A stretch of DNA of 64,000 nt from Chiridota heheva (taxonomy: Eukaryota; Echinodermata; Holothuroidea; Apodida; Chiridotidae): positions 186,001 to 250,000 of the forward strand of contig JAIGNY010000800.1 of the NCBI GenBank assembly GCA_020152595.1. The letters are read 5' to 3'. Both the position numbers and the translations under genes were made by a program. Shown piece after piece: positions 23,001 through 35,000 of this stretch (within the stretch, counting starts at the first letter, position 1; every line of letters starts with the position of its first letter). The notes beneath the pieces were generated by a model that was given only the letters and a program-made list of their open reading frames with translations, made no database searches and had not been told where the DNA came from.

Positions 23001-26000
23001 GTTGTTTTTGGCTCGACTTTGAAGAATTGTAGAGCCCTACTACCCTCGGTGTCCGGTAAAGAATTTTTTCTTAAGGTTTTCATAACTTAAATTATGAATG
23101 GTGTACATTCATGTGGCTTGGCATAGAGATAGATGACATGGGTACTGATCAAATGTCCATGATTGGATAGTTGTGTGTGCATACTAATTAGCTTATTTGC
23201 ATAACAATGAAAATATTTGTCAGGTTAAGCTTTTGGTTAAAATTTTGGTTAAAGTTTTAATAACTTATGAATGATGTACATATGTGACTTGGCATAGCGG
23301 TATAGGACATGAGTACTGTTCAAATGAGCATGATGGGGGGGGGGGAGGTTGTGTGTGGATACTAATTTGCTTATTTGCATAACAATGAAAATATTTGTCA
23401 GGATAAAGTTTTACTTGAAGATTTTAAGTTATGCATGGTTTACATTCATGTAACTTGGCATTGGGGTACTGTTCAAGTGAGCATGATTAGGGGTTGTGTA
23501 TGCATACTAACTAGCTTATTTGCATAACAATGAAAATTGTTGTATCTATGATATCTCTTAAATTACAGTGGATGTGGGGATTTTTGCACAATTGATCATA
23601 TATGTGAAGAGCATTGTCTATACTTAATGGTGAGGTAAAGTGCATATTGTTTGCATAACAATAGACTTGTGTACAAAATGTTTAACAGTCATGAACGCAT
23701 AACTTTTGTGAATGGTGTACATTCATGTATCTTGCCACAGGGGTAGAGGACATGGATACTGTTCAAATAAGCATGATTGGTCGTTGTGTGTGCATACTAA
23801 TTAGCTTATTTGCATAGCAATGAAAATATTTGTATCGATGGTATGTCTTAAATTACAGTGGGAGTGGGGATTTTGTTTACACAAATGATCATATATGTTA
23901 GGAGCATTGTCTACACTTATTGGTGAGGTGTAATGTGCATGTTAATTAACTTATTTGCATAACAATAGACTCATAGAAAATATTTAACCTGAAATAATAA
24001 CTTGATACAGTTGTAGGTGGCATTGATACTGTTCAGTTAAGCATGATTAGGGGGTTGTGTGTATATACTAATTAGCTTATTTGCATAACAATGAAAATAT
24101 TTGTATCTGATATCTCTTAATATAAAGTGGGTGTGGGGATCTTGTTTACAAAAAATTTCATATATGTGAAGAGCATTGTCTACACTTAATAGTGAGGTGT
24201 AGTGTGCATATTAATTAGGTTATTTGCATAACAATTTTCCTCAAATTTTTCAGCTGTTAAATTATATTTACCCTTAACTAGATTCTTTTTAAGTACTTTC
24301 CTGGCATCACAGCTATATAGTAGTCGGATTTAAGCCGTTTCTAAACAAATGAGACAAAAGTAATTAACTTTAATATCTTCTTAATGGATTAATATTTTGG
24401 AATGCTTCCTTTACCATTATTTTGTTTCTTTTTTAGTCTAAAATGATCTGACCTCTCAGGCACAATTTGACCTTCGTTGTCGTGGTGCCGTTAAGACCTC
24501 ATCAAACAAACAAACATCTTTCATATAAGGTGATTTAACTTGACTACTGAACTAATCCTTTAAGATAAATAGAGAGGGTAGTTAGGTAAGTAAACGACGG
24601 AAAAAATAACAAATAATTGCATTATGCTGCAATGATACATTGTTCATATTTTGATATTTCATTGACATGTGTAAGTCATGGGTATCTCATTTTTTTGTGA
24701 CTTAATGGATTAAATGAAAAGAGGTGTTTCATTTATAAAGATTACTTTCATGTTTTCTGACTTAGTAACCTCACCCAAAATGTCTGATACAACTCAAAGA
24801 TATTTTGAGGCTTGCAGTGAAATTTGAAAATCTAAGGAAAGTGGAAAAGTAAGTGCATCCTTCAAAAGCTCATGTAATCCCATTACCGGCATATACGTCC
24901 ATCAACAAGCCCATTGTCTATGCTAGCTTTGAATAGTCGAGCATACTGTCCTTCCGACAGTTCTTGTTATGCATGCAATCATGTCTGGAAATTACCCAGC
25001 TATGCTTGAAAGACGATATTATTTTTGTGAGTTTTTCCCATTAGTGAAGGTGGGATGCCGCTTTCCAGTTTTTGAAAACTACTCGAATTGAGTTGAACCA
25101 CTCATGAGTGAATTACGTTGCGGAGCATGGAAACTGTATCATATGATTTAATGGGCGAGTAAGCACACAATACAAAACGGAAGCAGGGGTACATAATTTG
25201 ATCACCCGACTAGTTTATATTAATGATCGGGTCTTTAGGACACAATTTTAATGCGCCTTCTTGATCGTAATGCTGATCATATTTTACATGTGTACAGTAT
25301 TAGCTCCGGCATTCAAAGAAAGTCCTTCAGCTTCTCAGGTGTGCAATTCTGAAATACTGTGATAGAAAACGCCCCATCAGATTCTATCTTTCAAAGAAAA
25401 TTGAAGGAATTACTTTTGTATAATCATTAAACACTATATTGTCAATTGTCTGTACCTTAAGTCACTTTTTCCCCCTATTACTGTAATTGAACCTTAGGTG
25501 TGTGTGTGTGAGGGGACATATTATAATATCATGGTAGCATGATATGTCTATCATCTTGTATTATTTGCATGTACCATGATGGGACGGGGAGGGGGGGGCG
25601 GGTGGGGTATTAGTCTCATGATAAAATTATTAGTCTATTCTACAGTATATGTATTTTTCCTGTATGTATAAATTTACATTATGTTCTGTAATTTGTTTCT
25701 TTGTACAGGGGGTATGCTTTGTAAAAGCAACAGCTCATTCAGACCTTCTCCACCAATCTTTTTTGTATCTGAATGTAAAGCTTTGTTGTTAGATTATCAT
25801 GATTAGTGTGGGAATTTATTAATCAATTCAAATGAAGAAAAAAAACACATTTGGATTATCTAAAAAAAAATCTTTAAAATTTGATCAGCCATTTCTTGAC
25901 AACTAAATATGCTAATTTCAAGACTGGTGTACTCAAAATTTTGTGGTCAATTTTAATAGGATTTAAAAGGAAAAAATTGTAGCTGTTTATATCATCAATT

Positions 26001-29000
26001 CAAAGATGACCATTACAACTGATACCTTTCTGTTATAAAACTGAAATCAGTGAAAAGCCAGAGAAAAATTTGTAAGCAATATTTTCCATTGTCAGCTAGG
26101 TCATTCATTAGATAAATTGTCCAACTTGTAATATTCTCCTTAAACAAGCGTGTGTTGTAAACCCTTCCACACTCCTTCATAAACTTTTGGCCAGTTTTTA
26201 GGAACTTTTCGTCTATTGTAGGAAATTTTGGCCATTTTCCGAGAAATTTTCACCATTTTTGGGGAAATTTTGGCCAGCTTTGAGGAAATTTTGGTATGTT
26301 TTCATTAACTTTTGGCCAATAAATATGCCAAAATTTTATATTAATATTTTCCAATTCCACCTCGCAATTGGGCAGAAAGCATGCAAGCGGGAAGGTGAAA
26401 TCTACTCGGGGAGAGGGGGCAGCTTGCCCCCTGCACTTTCTATGTCTCTGCCTCTCTTCCTGCTCCCATGTACAGTTATGTTTTTACATGAAGGATATTG
26501 CAGTTTAGATGAATGATTTGCATGGAAAATTGACATTAAATATGGAGCTTTAAAGACTGAAAATGTTTTTGAACTCATAGCTGTGATTTTCAGTTTGATT
26601 ATAGTAATAATTACTTTCTTCCCGCAACGTATTATGTATGACTTTCATATCATACTCCAGTTTCTTCCCTGACCTCTTAAAGGTCAAATTGTCTAACTCC
26701 AGGAACATTAATAGATTTGTGCCTTCATTCTCTAGGATTTTGCAAAATGTGGGAAGCGCAATCGACGCCACTACCTGGCATATATACCCGATCCGCGGAG
26801 TACCCCTCATTCAGTTTCTTCTCTCTCCGCAAGAACTTGACTTCTTGGAAGAAGCTATCAAAGAGGTGAAGAAAACGGTGGAAACTTCTAGATCTCCAAG
26901 TATGCAAGAAATATGGCTGGGAGAGACAGGAACGATGCCAGGAGGGAGGAGCTATGGTTGCCCTACGGACACCTTTACTTTCAGTCTGTTGTAAGTTTGA
27001 CCTTGTTTATGTTGCTTGCTTGTTTGTTTGTTTGTTTGTTTGTTTACATGATCCTCCCTTTGTGGAATTTTGCAAGCTTAGTATGGAGTATTGATTGAGA
27101 TGGGGTACCCATGGGGATAGGGGGCACTTTCATTCTACAGTGGTAGGGGTATGCAGCCAATTAACTCCAAATTACACCTGCAGTATGACAGTATGTTGGT
27201 ACCTGCAGTATGTAATTATACGATTTTGATACCTGCTGTATGAGGGGAGTCAATTTTGATACATATTTTAATAAATATTGTTAAAAAAATTGTACCAGCA
27301 TTATGAACTTAATGGCTGAACGAGGCATTTTTCAGGATTGATTACTCATAACTTGAAAACTACACATACTATTCCATAATTCAAAGACCATTAAACTCGG
27401 AATTGAATTGCTCTTTTTGGTATGTAAAAACCTTTGTATCTGTCTATGGAACTTTCATGATGAAAATCTGGTGCAATGGATTTTTAGTCCAAAAGCCCTG
27501 CAAGGTTGAACAAAAACATCACTAAAAATCACTCATCAATGATCAAACAAAATCTTTACTGTAAAATACCATCCTGTTATATGAAACAAGTGAAAACTTA
27601 ATACAAAAAGGCATGAAAAGAAAAGAAAACATATAACAGGTTAGAAACAAGTCAATTTGTAACCAAATGGTAAAAGTGTAAAATATGTAAAATCTCCATC
27701 AAGTTTCAAGCTTTGCCTTATCTGTATAGAAATGACTGGTGTAGTAAGTCTACTATGGAAAGTTGGTGCACTCATTCTTACCTCCTTACTGACTCCCCCC
27801 CCCCCCATCCCCTTGCAACAATTGTCATTGCACCCTCACAGTCCATCACATTCTCCTTGCTTGCCCCCTGTACAACCTTCCCAGAGCTTCCCTCGCTGCC
27901 CACAACTCGGGAGCCGAGCTCTCCCAAAAAAAAGCTGCGGATAAAATTATCTCCTTCCTTCATCATGCTTCTCTCCACAACCATATTTAGTCCTCCTTCC
28001 CACCCCTTCTCTCTCTACATTATTTTTTCACCCATACACCTCTCTCGATCCCAGCTTTCTGGCTTTTAGTTGTCGAGTTTCTCTCAATCTCCCCCTCTTT
28101 ATTCTCCTTCCTACCTCTGGAATGATCTAACCTCTCTGGCACAATTTGACCCTCGCTGTTGTGGTGCCGTTAAACTCTTATTAAACAAACAAACTCATCC
28201 TTACATTCTTAAAAGCTGCTAATGTATTTTAAAGAAAGTTTATTTAATTTTTTCACTATTTAAAATGCCTAAAAGTTTCTCTTTAAGCCTACCCACACCC
28301 AGCACTTGCATTAATCATGAAAACTCAGGTATGACAATTACCAACCCGACCTCCTGTTCAGTGTATTGTGTTTCCTCTTCAAACAATGATTGTTTATCTG
28401 CCATTCCCATGCACACCACAGTCAAGTAGCCCAAGGCTATTTGTGTGTATAAGATTACAGAAAGCCATAGCTGAATAATCAAGGCACTTTTGTGATTTAA
28501 ATTACTTATCCGTGTTCACTGTCTTAGTGGGAGAAATTTGTTTGCAAACTGGTGATAGAAATAGCTATGCCTGAGGTGATGTGTACATTACTGTGAATGA
28601 TTGACATACCATTTTTCCTAAGGAAAGATATTGGTTCATGAATTATTTTTCCTTGAACTTTCCTCAGCTGCTATATTATAAATACCATCCTAGATTCAGT
28701 TTTACTAATTTTTTGGCATATCCCATGGTTTTTAGGCTACAAAATCACAGGACAAAATATGATAGAATACGTAAAGACTTTGAGGAATCTGAGGCTATGA
28801 CATCACACCTTGTCTGATTTCAGTCATTTTACAAATGATACCAAACTTTAAACTTGAATATCTCCTTATTGGAATAAGATTTTTCAATCCTTTCTTCACC
28901 ATTTTGTTTCTATAAGATAGACTTGCTAAACCCCTGAACTAATCCTTTAATTCAGATCATGATGAAAATCTGTTGCAATAGATTTTTAGCTCAAAAAATC

Positions 29001-32000
29001 CTGGAAGCCTACAAGGTTGGACAAAAACATCACTAAAAGTCACTCATCAATAAACAAACAACCTTCACTGTAAAATTCCTTCCTATTTATAAATTATTAC
29101 TTCAAGCATTGCTCACAGGGGAATACTTTTGTTCTGGTATGGAGTGTGAAAGTCAGTGCAGCTGATGAGCTGCAGTGAAATTTGTTTACTATCAATTTCA
29201 GATTATGACTATGGAAAGTGAGGTGAAGTGTGTGGAAATCCCTGGTGTAATTGCTTGTGCTGGAGTGTGGTTTTCTGTTGTGAGCAATATAGACCCTGAC
29301 AGATTTGAGATTTTGTCTGGCTTAAGACACAAAATGTATCGCGAGGTTTATTTAGACTTATTGTAAAAAAAAAAATCTATGATCAAACTAATCAGTTATA
29401 ACTCAAACACTATAGAAATGCTATTTTCAAAATTGAAAAACTGATCAGAAATGTGTGACATATGGTGGAAAACCCTGTAGGAGATATGGTAGAATGCCAT
29501 GTGGGAGATATGATGTCATATGGGACATGGGGTGGCATGCCATGTGGGACATGGGATGCCATGTGTGACATAGTGTGAGATGCCAAGGGGTGTGGGACAA
29601 GGGATTGAATAGGATGTCATGTGGGACATGGGGTGGGGATGCCATGTGGGAGATATGGTAGAATGCCATGTGGGAGATATGATGTCATATGGGACATGGG
29701 CTGGCATGCCATGTGGGACATGGGATGCCATGTGTGACATAGTGTGAGATGCAATTTTTATAATTGGCCGGATCATATGACATAGGTGTCAAATTGCATG
29801 GGCATGCGAACCATGACAGTATTTACCGTTGTAGTCAAAATTGAAAAACTGATCAGTTTGAATACCCAAACAATATAAAAGGTGCGGCCTGTTCATAGAC
29901 CTTTAATTTGTTGCCAGTGTGTCTGAGTCTTATATGAGCTACATTGGAATCCATGTAAAAAAGTGAGATTTGTCTCTTCTTACAGCATGCTGGATAAACT
30001 TGGACTTTCTGCTAAAGGTGGCTTGAGCCTGATAATCAGAGAAACATTAATAGATAGTGGACCAAGATCGATTGTGAGCAGCAATTATAATCCACGGATA
30101 GTAAGTAGCATTACTCTAAAGAAATAATTATCTGTTGAGAATTTAATTTGATTTACATGTTAGAGTTAGAGTTGCCAAATTCCATTTGTTTTTACAGAAT
30201 TGACCTCTCTGAGTTAGTTGATTGACAGTTTTTTTCCACCAATCACCACACAAGTTTGCCTAGCAATAAAAATTGCATATTTAAGTGGGACAAAAATCCT
30301 ATGCAGTATTGATACAGTACAGCTACCTAGCGGCATGCACTCAATGCAATATTCTGCACCAATCAAATTTCTGCACATGCAGACTGAGCGACGACAAGAT
30401 TGTGAACAAAAATTGCGCCTATGGACCTGCTATGAGCTTTGTAAATCCGATTCCCGTTACCCAGAATGGTTAGCAAACAGAATTTTGCTTGTTCCTATGC
30501 TAAAATTTCTAAAGATCCAGAGAAGTGCCATAAATGGATCAATTCTTGAGGCAGGCTACATGAACATCTAACATGGTCACGCATGATTCCGATTTGCCGT
30601 TTGTTTTCCCCACCTCGTTACCTAGTTGCTATGGTGGGTGTAACCTATTTCTTTACTCGGAGAGATCAATTACTGTGTACCCCAAATTAGCATTTGCAGT
30701 GTTTGACTTTCGGTGTGAGGTGAATAGAATGACTGAGATGCCAGCTTCATTTGAATCTCTAAAAATCAGTGATGAGATTTGTCCACAGCCTTGCTGACAG
30801 ATACACCTGACATCGTGGGCAGAAGTATGTCGTCTGGATGATATGTTTCTCATTCAGCCTTCGCGGAGAAATGGACAATTGCTGCAATGTGCGACAGTTG
30901 AGAGCAACGCGAATTCTATTCTTTTCTCTCAAATTGTTCATTCCGATAAACCTTACCTTGCACTTTACCACCTAAATCTTGTTTTGTATCTTCATTTTCT
31001 GGGATTCTCTCTCTGTGGATGGGTGTCTGCTTTCCGTGAGACCATTCTTTTGTTTTTTTCCCTCCCTTTGTGACCAGACGTTCACGCCCATATTAATACC
31101 TGTACAGCGGTTTTATAGTAGTTCTGCAATTTTTTATTATTTTCCTAGTTGCCCCGGGTCTGATCTCTCAGCCATTGTTTTTTTTCCCATTATGACCAAA
31201 CTCTTATGCCTTGACTTTAATTCTCCCTCCCCTCCCCGTGTCCCACCTGCTACCTCACTGACCATTCTTCAGCCCCAGTCCCCCAAATTTTAATCATACA
31301 GGCCACGAATAAACCAGAAAGTTTCAAAAGAGTTTCCCCTTTTCTCATACACAAAGCACTCCAAGGCCTTGTTGGTACCCTCCCCAAGGTCTCTACCCTC
31401 AGATCCAGTGATCTCCTGGTGCACTGCACCAGGGACACTTGAGCCACCACCTTTCTCACCACCAAAACCCTAGCTAATACTGGTATAAATGTTACAGTCA
31501 CCCCCCACTGTTCCCTGAATTGCAGCAAAGGCGTCATCAGAACTAGAGACCTTGCCTACTTGACCGATGAACACCTCGTTACGGAACTTGCAAACAACAC
31601 ATGAAGCCCATCGTCTCGTCCCCAAGAGAGATGGTGCCAAAACACCCACAAATACCATCTTCCTGACTTTTGCCACACCAACTCTCCCCTCCCACATCAC
31701 TGCCAGCTACCTAAAAATCCCAGTCGCCCCTTACATTCCCAACCCCCTCCGTTGTCATAAGTGCCAGAGGTATGGCCATGAAAAAAACTTCTGCCACAGC
31801 CTAGCGCTCTGTGGCAACTGTGGAGCCCCGGACCATGACAGCGCCTCCTGCACCAACACCCCATTCTGCACTATTTGCGATGGTGCTCACCCAGCCAACC
31901 ATCCCTCCTTCTCCAAAGACTGCCCCACCTGGCTTTAGGAAAAGCAGATTATTAAACTGAAAACCCGTAAACCCAACATCACTTACCTGGAGCCCAGGAA

Positions 32001-35000
32001 GCAATTCCTCGCTTCCCTCCACACCATACCTTCCTACTCTAGCGCAGTCTCCTCTAACACCAATACCGCCCCTCCTAACATAGCTAAAACTGATTCACAT
32101 GCCCAAACCGACCTCACCTGGCTCTTCTTACCCAGTCCTAAGCCCATTACCATTGCCAACAACCGAACCACATCCATTACCCAAACCACCACCACCACTT
32201 CTCTCCCCAACCTTCCTCCCTTCTCAAAGACCTCCGCCATCCCCTACCCCAACACCTCTAATGCCATCAGACTCACGCCAACGTGGCTAACAAACATCAA
32301 ATTAACAAACTAACCAACAAGCAACCAATCAACAAACAGCCCACCATCCAAACCCACACCTATGATAATGAAGAGAACATGGATTTTTTATACTTCTCGT
32401 CCAACTTTCAAAAACAACCGCTCTAAAAGAAACAGGGACAGGTCCAAAGAAAAAACAAGCCAACTCAGACCCAACGGATCTTCCTCCAAATAACCCCCCG
32501 CCTCCTTATGGCATGCAATACAAACAATTACAATAACACCCACAACATCATACAATGGAACATAAGGAGCCTTAAGGCCATTTCTGAAGAAATTGATCTT
32601 CTGGCCACCACCTTCAACCTGGTCGTCTTCTGCCTACAAGAAACCTTCTTGAAAACCACTGACCATTATTTCCTCAACAACTATGCTTGCTACCATAAAC
32701 ATCAAGTGGACGCCGGCAGGGCCTGTGAGGGCGTTTCCATTTTTGTTAGACACGATATCCCACACAGCCCTGTTTATGTGCACACCGACCTTCAGGCCAT
32801 CTGTATGTCTATCTCCCTCAAAACCTTCACTCTTTGCAATATCTATCTCCCCCCCCCCTCCCCTCTCCAATGCCAACCAGCCTTAACAACTCACCTCTCA
32901 GCTTCCCTCCCCCTTCATCCTTCTTTGGTGACTTCAATGCCCACAACCCCCTGTGGGGCTCCAATACCACTACCCCCAGAGGCAAGCTTGTTAAAATCAC
33001 TCTTCAACATCACAGCCTCTCCTTGCTCAACACTAACTCCCGGCCTACTTTCACCCTGCCACAGGTTCCCTCACCTGTCTATCTGTTCCCCCAAACTCTT
33101 CCTTGATTTTAGCTGGAAGGTCACTGCTGATCTCTGTGGTAGTGACCATTACCCTCTTCTTATTCACTATCAAACCCCCACAGACCACACCCCAATTGGA
33201 ACCTCGAGAAGGCCAACTGGCCCTTTTTCGAAACCCTCTGCGACACGCACCTCTCCCCCCATCTTCTTGAGGGTGAGGATCCCATGTCAAACTCCAGTAA
33301 CATCCTTATCAACATCGCCACCTGCTTAATTCCCAAAACCTCCAAATCCCCTAACCACCCTCCATCCCCTGGCTCACTGATGACTACAAAACTGCCATTA
33401 AGAACAGGAAAAGGGCCCTTAGGAACTTTAAAACTATCCTGACCACCCACAACCTCAACCTTTTTTGCATCAGCCATGCCAAAGCCAGGCGCACTATCAA
33501 GGACAGTAGAACCAACACTTAAAACAACTTCATCTCTTCTCTCACCACCAACTAAGAAGATTTGGAGAATGGTTAACAGCTTCCACGGCAGGGTGGGCAA
33601 GTCTCCCATCTCTCTTCTCTCTTGGAATGGTAACCTTCTTACCTTGAAAAAGGACATCGTTAAGCACCTCGCCGCCTCTTTCAGCAACATCTCGTCCTCA
33701 ACCAACTACCCCAATGCTTTCAAAGTCAAAAAAGCTCGCGATTAAGCCTGGAGTATCACCTTTCCCTCTGACAATGCTGAGAGCTACAACACCCCTCTCA
33801 CCCTTTCTGATTTAAACCAAGCCATCCACAATGCTGGCTGCACCTCCAAAGGCCCAGATAAGATCCCCTACCAGTTCCTGAAACACCTTCCCAAAAAACC
33901 CACCACTATATACCCTACTAACCATCTTCAACCACATTTGGTTCTCACACTCCTTTCCTCCTATCTCAGGGACAGCTATCATCACCCCATCCCCAAGCTG
34001 GGGAAGGACAGTACCGACTCCTCCAGCTACTGGCCCATTGCCCTCACCTGCTGTCTCTGTAAAAGTATGGAAAGAATCATTAACCAGAGACTAAACTGGT
34101 TCCTTGAGACCAACAGAACCCTCTGCCCTCACCAACGCAGATTCCGGAAACATCGCAATACCTTGGACCAGTTAATTATGCTCGACACTGCTATTCAGGA
34201 ATCCTTTGCAAAATCGGAGCACCTCATTGCCATCTTTTTCGACCTAGAGAAAGCTTTTGACACTACTTGGAAATATGGCATTATCCACAAACTTTACAAC
34301 TTTATTCAAAACTTTCTTTCACTCAGGCAGTTCCAAGTTCGTATTGGCCACACCCTCTTCAACCCCTACCCCCAAGAAGGGTGCGTCCTCCAAGGCAACA
34401 TTTTCTCCCCCACTTTCTTCAACCTGAGCATTAACGACATCGCAGACAACCTTGGTCTCAACATCAAATGTGGACGACTTCACCATGCGAACTGCCATGC
34501 TCTCCTCAAATTCTTCAGGCTCACCATTTGTGCCAAGTTTGACTACGACAATATTGTTTACTGTGTCACTCACAACTCTTACCTCAACCACATCAACACC
34601 ATCCAAAATGAAGCCCTCAGGCTTTGTTTGGGTGCCTACATGACCTCCCCAATCACCAGCCTTCATGTTGAAGCCAACGATACCCCCTTTCTGCCAAGGT
34701 GTAGAAAGCTTAGCCTCTATTATGCTTTTAGAGTCCTCACCAACACCCAGAACCCTGTTTACAACCTCATTAGATACTCCAATTTCTCCACCCTCTTTGA
34801 TAGGACTAAAACCCTATCCCCTCCCTTCAGCTTACGCAACAAATCAGACCTCCATCTCTGCATCAACCCCGCCACTCTCGGCACCTTTTCGTGGCCCACT
34901 TTTCCGCCCTGGGCCACCCCCTCCCTTCTATCCACCTGGGCCTCTCCACTCATCACAAAACCCAAACCTACCCTAACCTCTTCATCAACCTCCACAGCCA

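Larger units (their letters stand above)
22529..25278. mobile_element. Large foldback element with ~230-bp inverted arms
   Basis: The left arm (22529-22650, then 22929-23015 after a MITE interruption) is the reverse complement of 25068-25278. Examples are GATCAAGAAGGCGCATT versus AATGCGCCTTCTTGATC, and GGTCGGGTGATC versus GATCACCCGACTAG. The interior holds the 23.06-24.24 kb tandem array and a MITE family A half. No transposase is seen, so it is non-autonomous. Located in intron 6. Confidence 0.8.

Noticed and set aside
29175..29366. 63-codon ORF in intron 7, with a related minus-strand ORF at 16770-16988
   Set aside because: Both lie in the same dispersed inverted repeat; the frames are not kept over their full length and no domain is seen.
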